A DNA stretch of 32,515 nucleotides from an uncultured Alistipes sp. (GCA_900545315.1 UQYM01000031.1:1-32515); one strand, 5' to 3'. Positions 16,038 through 24,892 are shown, numbered from the stretch's first letter. The notes: generated by a model from the letters alone, not told the origin. Program-made: numbers and translations.

Positions 16038-18065
16038 TTATTGGTACTCTTTGGCCATCTCTTTGGCGTTCTCCAATACAATCGAGAGCTCCTCCCAACG
16101 GTAGGTGAGCTTGTTGAGCTTATCTTTCATCTCGTTATATTGCTTATATAGAACCCCATCGCTCAGATCAATCCTATATGCTGCCGGATCGGCCATCTGT
16201 TTGTCCATCTCGCCAATCTGCTTTTCGAGCGCCATGATCTCCTCCTCGGCCTGCTCTACATCGCGTTCAGCCTTGCGCAACTGCTTGTCCGCCTCACGCT
16301 TGAGCGTATATAGCTCTTTGCCGGAAAGAGCCGGTTTGCCAGATGCTGACTTGTCGGCGTTTCCGGAGGGCTTGTTTGTTGTGCCGGCGGTGGCTTTGGC
16401 TGTCCCAGCAGCGGTTTTGGCCGAAGCATCGCTCCGTTCGAGCTCGCGCATCGACTCCAACTTCCGATCGCGCAGGAAGTCGTAGATACCTCCCAAGTGC
16501 TCTTTGACCTGACCGTCACGGAACTCATACACCTTATCCACCAGACCGTCGAGAAATTCACGGTCGTGCGATACGACGATCACCGTGCCGTTGTATTTTT
16601 GCAAAGCATTCTTGAGAATGTCTTTTGAGCGCATATCCATGTGGTTGGTCGGCTCATCCAGAACCAGTAGGTTATAAGGCTCGAGCATCAGACGGGCCAT
16701 CGCCAGACGTGCTCGTTCACCACCCGAAAGCACCTTAACTTTTTTGTCGATATCCTCTCCGCGGAAGAGAAAGGCGCCCAAAATATCGCGCAGTTTGGTG
16801 CGCACTTCACCCACTGCGACACGATCCAACGTGTCAAAGACGGTGAAGTCTCCATTCATCAGGTCATCCTGATTCTGGGCGTAGTAGCCGATATGAACGT
16901 TGTGTCCGATGCGTACCAGTCCCGCCGTGGGTTCCAACTCTCCGATGACCAAACGGGCAAAGGTGGTTTTACCTTCGCCGTTGCGGCCTACAAAGGCCAC
17001 CTTCTCGCCCCGCTCGATGGTGAATGTTGCCCCGGAGAAGATATTTTTGTCTCCGAAACTTTTGGCCGCATCTTTGGCCTCGACAACAACCTGCCCTGAA
17101 CGAGGTGCCGGCGGAAACTTGATGTTCAGCGTGGCCGGATCCTCCTCCTCGACTTCGATACGTTCGATCTTCTCAAGCTGTTTGATGCGGGATTGAACCT
17201 GATTCGATTTGGTCGGTTTGTACCGGAAGCGTTCGATAAACTCTTCAGTCTGCTCGATCATCTTCTGTTGGTTGAGGTAGGCCGCCATCTGCTGCTCGCG
17301 ACGCTCGCGACGCAACTCGACAAAACGGCTGTAAGGTACTTTATAATCATAGGCCTTACCCAACGAAATTTCGATCGTGCGGTTGGTGACGTTGTCCAGA
17401 AAAGCACGGTCGTGTGAAATCAGTACGACTGCTCCGTTGTACTCTTTGAGATAACCCTCCAGCCATTCGATACTCTCGATGTCGAGGTGGTTGGTGGGCT
17501 CGTCCAGCAGGAACAGAGAGGGCCGACGCAGCAGCAGTTTGGCCAGCTCGATGCGCATGCGCCAGCCACCGCTGAATTCGCTGGTAGCCCGGGTAAAGTC
17601 GCTGCGCTTGAAGCCCAAACCCAACAACGTTTTCTCAATCTCCGCTTCGCGGTTCAGGCCTCCCAAAATCTGGAAACGGTCGTTGCAGTCGTTGAGCCGG
17701 TGCAGCAGATTTTCATACTCTTTGCTTTCGTAGTCGGTCCGTACCGTGATCTGCTCGGTCAGGTCGGCGATCTCCTTTTCAAGATCGATCACCTCCCCAA
17801 ATGCCGATTCCGTCTCGGCAAACAGGGTAGTTGTATCGGCCACCTTCATCTGCTGGGGCAGGTAGCCGATGGTGCAGTCTCCGTTACGGGAAACGCAGCC
17901 CGAGGTGGGTTGTTGCAAACCGACCAGCACCTTCAGCATGGTCGATTTTCCGGCTCCGTTTTTGCCGACCAGACCAATGCGGTCTTTCGGGTTGATCAGA
18001 AAGGAGATATCTTTGAACAGGTCCCATCCGCCAAAACTGACGGTGAGGTTGTCAACTGAAATCAT
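16038..18065 (-). CDS. ABC-F family ATPase (Uup/EttA-like)
   Basis: The 675-aa product has two ABC ATPase domains and no membrane segments. Domain 1 has Walker A GLVGKNGAGKST (about 33-44), signature FSGGWRMR and Walker B LFLLDEPTNHLD. Domain 2 has Walker A FVGRNGEGKTT, signature LSGGERARLAM and Walker B LLVLDEPTNHMD. A charged inter-domain linker (about 240-290) and a C-terminal extension follow; the extension has an Ala/Thr/Gly/Lys-rich stretch (about 555-595) and a coiled coil (about 600-670). This layout matches Uup-like ABC-F proteins, which act on the ribosome or on branched nucleic acid rather than in transport. An antibiotic-resistance role is not suggested by anything seen. It follows rpe by 55 nt and is probably co-transcribed with it. 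Confidence 0.92.
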   Translation of the reverse strand: MISVDNLTVSFGGWDLFKDISFLINPKDRIGLVGKNGAGKSTMLKVLVGLQQPTSGCVSRNGDCTIGYLPQQMKVADTTTLFAETESAFGEVIDLEKEIADLTEQITVRTDYESKEYENLLHRLNDCNDRFQILGGLNREAEIEKTLLGLGFKRSDFTRATSEFSGGWRMRIELAKLLLRRPSLFLLDEPTNHLDIESIEWLEGYLKEYNGAVVLISHDRAFLDNVTNRTIEISLGKAYDYKVPYSRFVELRRERREQQMAAYLNQQKMIEQTEEFIERFRYKPTKSNQVQSRIKQLEKIERIEVEEEDPATLNIKFPPAPRSGQVVVEAKDAAKSFGDKNIFSGATFTIERGEKVAFVGRNGEGKTTFARLVIGELEPTAGLVRIGHNVHIGYYAQNQDDLMNGDFTVFDTLDRVAVGEVRTKLRDILGAFLFRGEDIDKKVKVLSGGERARLAMARLMLEPYNLLVLDEPTNHMDMRSKDILKNALQKYNGTVIVVSHDREFLDGLVDKVYEFRDGQVKEHLGGIYDFLRDRKLESMRELERSDASAKTAAGTAKATAGTTNKPSGNADKSASGKPALSGKELYTLKREADKQLRKAERDVEQAEEEIMALEKQIGEMDKQMADPAAYRIDLSDGVLYKQYNEMKDKLNKLTYRWEELSIVLENAKEMAKEYQ

Positions 18066-18120
18066 GGATGTGTGTTACGCGTTTTTCTGTTAGCAATGCG
18101 TGTCTAAAGGGGGGCGAGGG

Positions 18121-18771
18121 TCAGACATGAAGCAGTTCGTGAATGGTGCGGACCGGGTCTTCTGAACCGAAGATCGTATTTCCGGCCACCAGGATGTCGC
18201 ACCCGGCAGCGAATTGTGCCCCGGCATTGGCCAAAGTGATGCCACCGTCGATCTCGATAACGGCTTGTGAACCGCAACGATCTATCTCCCGGCGCAACTC
18301 TGCCACCTTCTCCGTCGAACCTTCAATAAAAGATTGTCCACCAAATCCCGGCTCCACACTCATGATCAGCACCAAATCGAGATCATTGAGGTAGGGGACG
18401 ATGGCCGATACGGGAGTTTTCGGTTTGATCGATACGCCGGCTTTTACTCCGCATGCTTTGATCTGACGGATGGCGGCGCTGAGATCTTCCGTCGCTTCGA
18501 TGTGGATGGTGATCAGATCGGCTCCGGCTTTGGCGAAACGTTCAATGTAACGTTCCGGCTCGACGATCATCAGATGGGTGTCGAGCACTTTGGTAGTAAT
18601 TTTGCGAATGGCCGAGAGCACCGGGAATCCGAACGAAATGTTGGGAACAAAACGTCCGTCCATCACGTCAATATGGATCCATTCCGCTTCGCTGCGGTTG
18701 AGCATTTCAATGTCGCGTCCCAGATGGTTAAAGTCCGCTGAGAGGACCGAGGGAGATATGATTCTTGGCAT
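18121..18771 (-). CDS. rpe: Ribulose-phosphate 3-epimerase
   Basis: This enzyme interconverts ribulose-5-phosphate and xylulose-5-phosphate in the pentose phosphate pathway. The 216-aa TIM barrel has the expected metal-site motifs HIDVMDG (His33, Asp35), DTHLMI, and EIDGGI near 172-177. The flexible loop MSVEPGFGGQSF is also present. The length is normal for the family. The gene heads a minus-strand group with the ABC-F ATPase gene. A TACCTTTG -7 element on the minus strand (18820-18827) lies about 50 nt upstream of the ATG. Confidence 0.96.
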   Translation of the reverse strand: MPRIISPSVLSADFNHLGRDIEMLNRSEAEWIHIDVMDGRFVPNISFGFPVLSAIRKITTKVLDTHLMIVEPERYIERFAKAGADLITIHIEATEDLSAAIRQIKACGVKAGVSIKPKTPVSAIVPYLNDLDLVLIMSVEPGFGGQSFIEGSTEKVAELRREIDRCGSQAVIEIDGGITLANAGAQFAAGCDILVAGNTIFGSEDPVRTIHELLHV

Positions 18772-18819
18772 AACGGATTTTCATTGTGTCGCCGTTGCGG
18801 CGAGTTTCACCAGTTCCGA

Positions 18820-18856
18820 CAAAGGTACATAAAATCGGCAAAAAACACTATTTTTG
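18820..18856. promoter_or_regulatory. Divergent -7 elements between rpe and rmuC
   Basis: Two TAnnTTTG boxes face away from each other: TACCTTTG on the minus strand (18820-18827), serving rpe, and TATTTTTG on the plus strand (18849-18856), serving rmuC. Neither has a good TTTG box at the right distance. These are probable but weak promoter calls. Confidence 0.4.
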
Positions 18857-18900
18857 TAATAAGGTATAGAGCGTTTCTTTGCCGATAGTGAGATTGGAGT

Positions 18901-20244
18901 ATGACACTTTTTTTGATGATTGTGGCGGGATTGGTTTTGGGCGTTGCCGGAACGGTGTTGGCGTATCGTCCTCTGTTGCGCCGTTACCACCTGGAACACC
19001 AAAATATGCAACAGTACGCTGAGCAGTTGCAGTCCAAAATTGGGACCCTGCGGGATCAGATGGCCGCTCAGTCGGAGCAGTTGACGCAGGCTGCGGTGCG
19101 GCAGGCTCAACTGACGACGCAACTTGAGGCTAAGGCGAGTGAAATTGCCCGTCAAAAGGAGGAGATGCAGGCTTTGCAGGAGCGTCAGCGGGTGGAATTC
19201 AAGAATTTGGCGACCGAGATTTTGGAGGAGAAGAGTTCTCAATTCAAACAGACCAACCGAGAATCTTTGGAGATTTTATTGAAACCGTTCAGGGATAATA
19301 TCGAGGGGTTCCGCAAGAAGGTCGAAGAGGTGTACGAGAAGGAGGCTCAGCAACGCTTCTCACTCAAAGAGGAGATCAAACGTCTCAATGAGATGAATGT
19401 CCGGATGAGCCAGGAGGCCAATAACCTGACTGCCGCTTTGAAGGGAAACTCGAAGGTGCAGGGTGATTGGGGTGAGATGATTCTTGAGACGATTCTCGAC
19501 AATTCGGAGCTGGTCAAAGGGGTGCATTATCAGACGCAGGAGAATATCAAGGATCAGGAGACCGGAGCCAATTTGCGCCCCGATGTCATTTTGAATCTGC
19601 CGGAGGGGAAACAGATTGTCATCGATTCAAAGGTATCGTTGACCGCTTACGTGAACTATTGCGAAAGTGAGGATCCCAATGTGCGCCAGCAGGCATTGCG
19701 TGAACACCTGCGTTCGGTGCGTAACCATATCAATGAGTTGGCGGGTAAATCCTACCAGTCGCAGTTGAACGGACAGAGCCGGAATGTCTCTCCCGATTTT
19801 GTGATCATGTTTATTCCCAATGAACCGGCCTTTCTGTTGGCCATGCAGGAGGATAGCTCGTTGTGGGGTGAGGCTTACAAACGCAAGGTGGTAATCAGCA
19901 GTCCGACCAATCTCTTTGCGCTGTTGAAGATTGTCGATGACCTTTGGAAACGGGACGGACAGAGCAAATCGGCGGCGGCGATTGCTGCCGAAGGCGGAAA
20001 ACTGTACGATAAATTTGTCGGTTTCAGTGAGACGATGCTTGACTTGGGGCGTAGCATTCAGACTGCTTCGGATAAGTATGCTACGGCGTTCAACCAGCTG
20101 AAGAGCGGTCGGGGCAATTTGATCAGTCGAGCCGAGAAGTTGCGCAAATTGCACGTCCCGACCTCCAAAAAGTTGCCGCAGCCATTTCAGGAGTATGATG
20201 AGCCCGATGCACTGGGGGCTGGAGACGATAACGAAGAGAGTTGA
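18901..20244 (+). CDS. rmuC: RmuC-family DNA recombination protein
   Basis: The 447-aa product has an N-terminal membrane segment (MTLFLMIVAGLVLGVAGTVL), a long coiled coil (about 35-105, rich in Gln, Glu and Ala) and the RmuC domain (about 150-400). Conserved RmuC stretches include GDWGEMILETIL, LRPDVILNLPEGKQIVIDSKVSL and PDFVIMFIPNEPAFLLA. The domain is related to restriction endonuclease-like nucleases and limits inversion between short repeats in E. coli. The DSK motif within IVIDSKV is consistent with the nuclease-like core. The start ATG 18901 places the membrane helix at the N-terminus as expected. It is transcribed divergently from rpe. Confidence 0.93.
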   Translation: MTLFLMIVAGLVLGVAGTVLAYRPLLRRYHLEHQNMQQYAEQLQSKIGTLRDQMAAQSEQLTQAAVRQAQLTTQLEAKASEIARQKEEMQALQERQRVEFKNLATEILEEKSSQFKQTNRESLEILLKPFRDNIEGFRKKVEEVYEKEAQQRFSLKEEIKRLNEMNVRMSQEANNLTAALKGNSKVQGDWGEMILETILDNSELVKGVHYQTQENIKDQETGANLRPDVILNLPEGKQIVIDSKVSLTAYVNYCESEDPNVRQQALREHLRSVRNHINELAGKSYQSQLNGQSRNVSPDFVIMFIPNEPAFLLAMQEDSSLWGEAYKRKVVISSPTNLFALLKIVDDLWKRDGQSKSAAAIAAEGGKLYDKFVGFSETMLDLGRSIQTASDKYATAFNQLKSGRGNLISRAEKLRKLHVPTSKKLPQPFQEYDEPDALGAGDDNEES

Positions 20245-20277
20245 AAATAAAAAATTTTATTTTTTTGGCTTAGACGG

Positions 20278-20307
20278 TTTGTTTTTGTCCATTTTTCCGT
20301 ACATTTG
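20278..20307 (+). promoter_or_regulatory. Promoter of the phe/tyr operon
   Basis: TTTG (20278-20281), 18 nt, then TACATTTG (20300-20307) matches the Bacteroidota promoter consensus. Transcription should start near 20313, about 20 nt before the leader peptide ATG. It lies after the rmuC stop at 20244. Confidence 0.75.
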
Positions 20308-20334
20308 CCAAGTCACAAACACGATGAATTAACG

Positions 20335-20412
20335 ATGGGCCAGTATTCGCCATTTTTTGGTTATTATTTTTACTTCTACTTTACCAAAAGTGGACTGGGA
20401 TTGCATTGTTAA
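20335..20412 (+). CDS. Phe/Tyr-rich leader peptide of the aromatic amino acid operon
   Basis: This is a 25-codon open frame beginning MGQYSPFFGYY and continuing with alternating Phe and Tyr to residue 16, then a short tail ending LGLHC and TAA at 20410-20412. It contains five Phe and five Tyr codons, nine of these ten within residues 7-16 (20353-20382). It sits between a consensus promoter and an intrinsic terminator, immediately ahead of pheA. This is the arrangement of classical attenuator leader peptides such as pheL. The mixture of Phe and Tyr codons suits an operon that makes both amino acids. It is too short for standard gene callers. An ATG-AAT-TAA mini-frame lies just before it (20324-20332). 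Translation is inferred. Confidence 0.85.
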   Translation: MGQYSPFFGYYFYFYFTKSGLGLHC

Positions 20413-20476
20413 TTACGAACGAAAATTTGATTGTTACTATATGATCCCGGTCCTTTACAAGACCGGGATTTTTTTT
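20393..20476 (+). promoter_or_regulatory. Transcription attenuator (antiterminator plus terminator) of the phe/tyr operon
   Basis: The terminator is ATCCCGGTC (20444-20452), loop CTTTACAA, GACCGGGAT (20461-20469), then a T run to 20476. A second copy of the 3' arm, GACTGGGAT (20393-20401), lies inside the end of the leader peptide frame. It can pair with 20444-20452 over all nine positions with one G-U wobble. That pairing would sequester the terminator's 5' arm and act as antiterminator. A ribosome finishing translation at the stop (20410-20412) would cover 20393-20401 and allow termination. A ribosome stalled on Phe/Tyr codons at 20353-20382 would leave it free. A small competing stem is also possible: CCAGT (20340-20344) with ACTGG (20394-20398). 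Confidence 0.85.
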
Positions 20477-20508
20477 GATATATCTCGGTCGGCGTTGCCG
20501 GTTCGAAA

Positions 20509-21363
20509 ATGAAATTGAAACGCACAATGAACGAAAAATTGAAAGTGGCCATACAGGGTTATGAAGGCAGTTTCCACCATATCGTTGCGGATCGCTGCTT
20601 CGGTTCGGATATCGAAATCCACCCTTGTGCAACCTTTCGTAAGGTGGCTCGCCAGGTCGAAAGCGGTGAGGCCGATTACGGTGTGATGGCGGTCGAGAAT
20701 TCAATTGCCGGAACCATCCTGCCCAACTTGGGAATTTTGCACAATTCACACGTGCAGATTGTCGGAGAGTATTATCTGCGAATCCGTCAGAATCTGATGG
20801 CCCTTCCCGATGTCGAACTGGACGATATCGAAGAGGTGCAGTCACACCCGATCGCACTGTTGCAGTGTGTCGATTTTCTGGATGCACACCACTGGAAATT
20901 GATCGAAACCGAAGATACCGCCCTGAGCGCCCGTTATATTGCCGAACATAAATTGCGCCATGCGGCAGCCATCGCAGGTGATCTGGCTGCTAAGCTTTTC
21001 GGGTTAAAAATTATTGCGCCGGATATCCATTCGATCAAAAACAATTATACCCGCTTCTTGCTGTTGCGTCCTGCGGGCCAGCCTATTCCCGAGGGGGCGA
21101 ACAAGGCCTCGCTCTGCTTCAAGACCAATCACGAACACGGCTCGTTGATCAAGGTGCTGCGTGCCATTGAAAACAGCTCGATCAACATGTCCAAGTTGCA
21201 GTCGTCCCCGATCCCCAGCGAACCGTGGCACTACATGTTCCATGTGGATATGGAGTTCGATAACATGGAGGAGTACGAAGAGGTGATCGCCAACATGAAA
21301 CTCGTTTCGCAGGAGTTGCATGTGTATGGCGTGTATAAACGGGGTCTTTCGACCGAAGCATAG
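20509..21363 (+). CDS. pheA: Prephenate dehydratase
   Basis: This enzyme converts prephenate to phenylpyruvate in phenylalanine synthesis. The 284-aa product is monofunctional: a dehydratase domain (about 10-190) with KVAIQGYEGSFHH, VENSIAGTI, and the catalytic TRF motif at 181-183 (NNYTRFLLL), then an ACT domain (about 200-280) containing HGSLIKVLRAIE. The E. coli-type Phe-binding ESRP motif is replaced by QSSP (231-234), so feedback binding may differ. Chorismate mutase is not fused here but to the DAHP synthase later in the operon. The alternative ATG at 20527 (MNEKLKVAIQG) is equally plausible; neither start has a Shine-Dalgarno sequence. Expression should be controlled by the attenuator at 20393-20476. 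Confidence 0.94.
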   Translation: MKLKRTMNEKLKVAIQGYEGSFHHIVADRCFGSDIEIHPCATFRKVARQVESGEADYGVMAVENSIAGTILPNLGILHNSHVQIVGEYYLRIRQNLMALPDVELDDIEEVQSHPIALLQCVDFLDAHHWKLIETEDTALSARYIAEHKLRHAAAIAGDLAAKLFGLKIIAPDIHSIKNNYTRFLLLRPAGQPIPEGANKASLCFKTNHEHGSLIKVLRAIENSSINMSKLQSSPIPSEPWHYMFHVDMEFDNMEEYEEVIANMKLVSQELHVYGVYKRGLSTEA

Positions 21364-21575
21364 GAGTGCTTTTGTGGAGGCAGGGCCGCGGAGTTATTTG
21401 TTATAGCTGAGGTGGATGAGCACATCCGCAGGGCCGGTCCCGAGGAGAACGATACCTGACAGCGCATCGTGATGTTCGCAGCAACAGACGGTGTGATTCA
21501 GGGTGAAAAGGGGAGAGGGAAGTAGAATAAAATTCCTGCCCTTCGAAGCAAATAGAATAATAAAAATAAAAGATA

Positions 21576-22763
21576 ATGATCATGGAAAACAGTCCGATGA
21601 AAATGCAGGTAGCCGATCGTCTTTCTGGCGTGGGGGAGTACTATTTTTCAAAGAAGTTGCGCGAAATTGACCAGATGCGTGCAGCCGGTAAGGATATTAT
21701 CAGTCTGGGTGTGGGTGGCCCGGATCAGCCGCCCCATCCGAAGGTGATTGCCCGTCTGGCGGCTGAGGCAGCCAAACCCAATACGCACGCCTATCAGCCC
21801 TATAAGGGAACTGCCATTTTGCGTAACGCTTTTGCCCGGTGGTACAAGCGTTTTTATGGCGTGACACTCGATCCGGAGAGCGAAATTCTGCCGTTGATTG
21901 GCTCCAAAGAGGGAATCATGCACGTCTGCATGACCTACCTCAATCCTGGAGACAAGGTGTTGATTCCCAATCCGGGATATCCTACCTATCGGTCTGCAGC
22001 CACCATTGCCGGTGGGGTTTGCGTTGATTATCTGTTGCGCGAGAAGAACGGCTGGATGCCCGATTTCGATGAAATTGAACGTCAGGGGCTGGACGGCGTG
22101 AAGATGATGATTGTCAACTTCCCGCACATGCCGACCGGTGCCGCTCCACGTGAAGGTCTGTTCCGTGATTTAGTTGCATTCGCCCGTCGGAACGGAATTT
22201 TGTTGCTGCACGACAATCCATACAGCTTTATTCGTAACGAGCATCCGGAGAGCTTGCTGGCTACAGAGGGGGCCAAGGAGGTGGCGCTCGAACTCAACTC
22301 GTTGAGCAAAAGTCACAGTATGGCCGGTTGGCGTATCGGTATGTTGGCGGGAGCCAAAGAGCGCATTGATGAGGTGATCCGCTTCAAGAGCAATATGGAT
22401 TCGGGTATGTTCTATCCGATGCAGGCTGCAGCGGCCGAAGCTCTTGACCTGGATGAGGAGTGGTATCGCGATTTGAATCGCATCTATCGTGAACGTGAGG
22501 TGGTCGGCTTTGAGCTGCTCGATCTGATGGGATGCAGCTATGCCAAACCCCAATCTGGCCTCTTTGTTTGGGGACGCCTCCCTGAAGGAGCGGGAGATTG
22601 CTTCGAATTTTCGGACAAGTTGCTCTATGGCTGCGGGGTGTTCGTTACCCCGGGCGGTATCTTCGGTTCGGAGGGCAACAATTATATCCGAATCAGCCTC
22701 TGTTCACCGGTGGAGGTGTTGCAGCAGGCAAAAGAACGCATTGCAGCCTTATTGAATAAGTAA
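21576..22763 (+). CDS. PLP-dependent class I/II aminotransferase, probably aromatic amino acid aminotransferase
   Basis: The 395-aa product is a fold-type I aminotransferase. Visible hallmarks are GGPDQPPHP near the N-terminus, GSKEGIMHVCMTYLNPGDKVL, PNPGYPTYRSA, the HDNPYSF region with PLP-contacting Asp and Tyr, and the Schiff-base lysine in SLSKSHSMAGWRIG. Its place between pheA and tyrA implies it transaminates phenylpyruvate and hydroxyphenylpyruvate to Phe and Tyr, or prephenate to arogenate. The sequence alone could also fit aspartate or LL-diaminopimelate-like enzymes. An unusual 212-nt spacer separates it from pheA. ATG 21576 and ATG 21582 are both possible starts. Confidence 0.85.
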   Translation: MIMENSPMKMQVADRLSGVGEYYFSKKLREIDQMRAAGKDIISLGVGGPDQPPHPKVIARLAAEAAKPNTHAYQPYKGTAILRNAFARWYKRFYGVTLDPESEILPLIGSKEGIMHVCMTYLNPGDKVLIPNPGYPTYRSAATIAGGVCVDYLLREKNGWMPDFDEIERQGLDGVKMMIVNFPHMPTGAAPREGLFRDLVAFARRNGILLLHDNPYSFIRNEHPESLLATEGAKEVALELNSLSKSHSMAGWRIGMLAGAKERIDEVIRFKSNMDSGMFYPMQAAAAEALDLDEEWYRDLNRIYREREVVGFELLDLMGCSYAKPQSGLFVWGRLPEGAGDCFEFSDKLLYGCGVFVTPGGIFGSEGNNYIRISLCSPVEVLQQAKERIAALLNK

Positions 22764-22800
22764 ACGTTATAGGAAGGGGAGTCTTTGCTCCCGTAAAATC

Positions 22801-23664
22801 ATGGAACAGGATAAAAAGATCAAAAGAGTTGCCATCGTCGGTGTGGGGTTGATTGGAGGATCTTTCGCATTGACCCTGAAAGAGAAAGGGATTGCCGAAG
22901 AGGTGATCGGCGTGGATAACTCGGACAACAATCGCAATAAGGCACTCGAGCTGAAACTGGTGGATCGTTTCGAAGAGCTGCACCAGGCGGTCAAAGATGC
23001 CGATCTGATTGTGTTGGCGACACCGGTCGATTCAATCCCGATGCTGGCCGTCAAGGCCCTTAATTTGGTTAACGAGAAACAGGTGGTGATCGATATGGGT
23101 TCCACCAAACAGGAGTTGAGCGAGATCATTTCGCAACATCCTCGTCGGGGCCGTTTTGTGGCGACTCACCCGATGTGGGGTACCGAATACAGCGGACCGG
23201 AGGCGGCTAAACATGGCGCTTTCACAGGTCGTACTGTTGTGATTTGCGACCACGAGTTGAGTGATCCCGATGCGTTGGCACTGGTCGAGTGGATCTACAA
23301 CACGATCGGCATGCCGATCAAATACATGAGTTCCGAAGAGCAGGATACCCACACCGCCTATGTGAGCCACATCTCGCACATTACGTCATTTGCTTTGGCC
23401 CTGACGGTTCTGGAGAAGGAGCGCGAAGAGGAGCATATTTTCGATCTGGCCGGCGGTGGTTTCGAGAGTACGGTACGTCTGGCAAAGAGTTCGCCCGACA
23501 CCTGGATCCCGATCTTCAAACAGAACAAATACAATATTTTGGATGTGTTGCGTGAACATATCCACCAGTTGCAGATTTTCCGTCGCATGATCGAACGGGA
23601 TGATACCGAAGGGTTGCGTAGCATGATGTTGCGGGCCAATTCGATCAAACGTATATTGAAATAA
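22801..23664 (+). CDS. tyrA: Prephenate dehydrogenase
   Basis: The 287-aa product oxidatively decarboxylates prephenate to 4-hydroxyphenylpyruvate for tyrosine synthesis. It has an N-terminal Rossmann fold with VAIVGVGLIGGSFAL, an acidic residue after beta-2 (GVDNSD) that favours NAD, and TPVDSIP and DMGSTKQELSE motifs. The catalytic His lies in the THPMWGTEYSGPEAA region and the helical C-terminal domain holds AYVSHISHITSFAL. There is no fused chorismate mutase and no ACT domain, so feedback by tyrosine may occur elsewhere. It begins 37 nt after the aminotransferase gene, consistent with one transcript. Confidence 0.94.
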   Translation: MEQDKKIKRVAIVGVGLIGGSFALTLKEKGIAEEVIGVDNSDNNRNKALELKLVDRFEELHQAVKDADLIVLATPVDSIPMLAVKALNLVNEKQVVIDMGSTKQELSEIISQHPRRGRFVATHPMWGTEYSGPEAAKHGAFTGRTVVICDHELSDPDALALVEWIYNTIGMPIKYMSSEEQDTHTAYVSHISHITSFALALTVLEKEREEEHIFDLAGGGFESTVRLAKSSPDTWIPIFKQNKYNILDVLREHIHQLQIFRRMIERDDTEGLRSMMLRANSIKRILK

Positions 23665-23741
23665 TCGGCTGTGTTGGGTTCGGCCGTTGCGGCCGACAAG
23701 ATTGCGGCCACAGGTTGGAACAACAAAAACAGAACAATAAA

Positions 23742-24803
23742 ATGAACACCATTGACTTGAAAGCGAAACGGCCCTTGATTATTGCAGGGCCGTGCAGCGC
23801 AGAGACAGAAGAGCAGACGATTGAAACCTGCAAACAGATTGCAGCTACCGGCCTGGTAGATGTGCTTCGGGCAGGCATTTGGAAACCGCGTACCAAACCC
23901 GGTTCATTCGAAGGAGTTGGATTGAAGGGGTTGGTATGGATGAGCGAGGCCCGCAAGGAGACCGGACTTCCGTTCGGTTTGGAGGTGGCCAATGCACGCC
24001 ACGTTGAGGCTGCGCTGGAATTTGGTGCCGACATGTTGTGGATCGGGGCTCGCAGTACAGGAAACCCGTTCAGCGTACAGGAGATTGCCGATGCTCTGAA
24101 GGGTACCGATATTACCGTACTGGTTAAAAACCCGATGACGCCCGATCTGGATCTGTGGGCAGGAGCCGTTACCCGTATTCGCAATGCCGGAATTAAACAT
24201 GTTGGTTTGATTCATCGTGGTTTCTCAGCTTACGGCACATCGCTCTATCGCAATAACCCGATGTGGCACCTGGCCATTGAGATGCGTTCTCGTATGCCGG
24301 AACTGCCGATGATCTGCGATCCGTCACATATTTGCGGAAACCGTCAGTATCTGCAGGAGGTGGCGCAGAAGAGTGCCGACCTCTATTTCGATGGTCTGAT
24401 TGTTGAGAGCCATATCTGCCCTTCCAAGGCGTGGAGTGATGCGTCGCAGCAGGTTACGCCGTCCGATCTGGAAAAATTGTTGCGTTGCATCGTATGGCGT
24501 CGTTCAACAGCCGATACCCCTGAATATAACGATGCGTTGTCGAAGTTGCGTCGTCAAATCGACCAGATCGACTCCGAGTTGTTCGAATTGCTCAGTAAAC
24601 GTATGCGGGTGGCCGAAGAGATCGGCCGCGTGAAGAAGGCAAACAATGTAGCAATTCTGCAGGGGGGACGTTGGAACAGCATTGTAGACCGTGTGATTGC
24701 TCAGGCTCCGAAATTGAACTTGAGCGAAGAGTTCCTGAAAACGGTACTCGAAGCGATCCACCTCGAAAGTATCAACCTGCAGAACAAGATTATGAACGAG
24801 TAG
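23742..24803 (+). CDS. Bifunctional 3-deoxy-7-phosphoheptulonate (DAHP) synthase / chorismate mutase
   Basis: The 353-aa product joins two enzymes of aromatic synthesis. Residues about 1-250 are a DAHP synthase of the type I-beta/KdsA-like class (LIIAGPCSAETEEQ, GIWKPRTKPGSFEG, LVKNPMTPDLDLWAGAV, DPSHICGN). It condenses PEP and erythrose-4-phosphate. Residues about 265-350 are an AroQ-type chorismate mutase (LRRQIDQIDSELFELLSKRM, then VAEEIGRVKKANN). In such fusions the mutase domain often confers feedback by prephenate or chorismate. I chose ATG 23742 (MNTIDLKAK) over the in-frame TTG at 23715. It is the last gene of the operon and is followed by a strong terminator. Confidence 0.94.
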   Translation: MNTIDLKAKRPLIIAGPCSAETEEQTIETCKQIAATGLVDVLRAGIWKPRTKPGSFEGVGLKGLVWMSEARKETGLPFGLEVANARHVEAALEFGADMLWIGARSTGNPFSVQEIADALKGTDITVLVKNPMTPDLDLWAGAVTRIRNAGIKHVGLIHRGFSAYGTSLYRNNPMWHLAIEMRSRMPELPMICDPSHICGNRQYLQEVAQKSADLYFDGLIVESHICPSKAWSDASQQVTPSDLEKLLRCIVWRRSTADTPEYNDALSKLRRQIDQIDSELFELLSKRMRVAEEIGRVKKANNVAILQGGRWNSIVDRVIAQAPKLNLSEEFLKTVLEAIHLESINLQNKIMNE

Positions 24804-24892
24804 CTCGACACGTGAGGAGCAACTCTCGTAGAGACGATTCCAGCTGTGGTCAGCTTTGGCAGTTGGAATATTTGGGCTATTCAGCTATCTTT

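Noticed and set aside
15880..16098. Upstream extension of the rlmB reading frame
   Set aside because: The 73 extra codons are not protein-like, run through the intergenic hairpin and overlap the end of the ABC-F gene; MEKKNILFGL is the normal family start.
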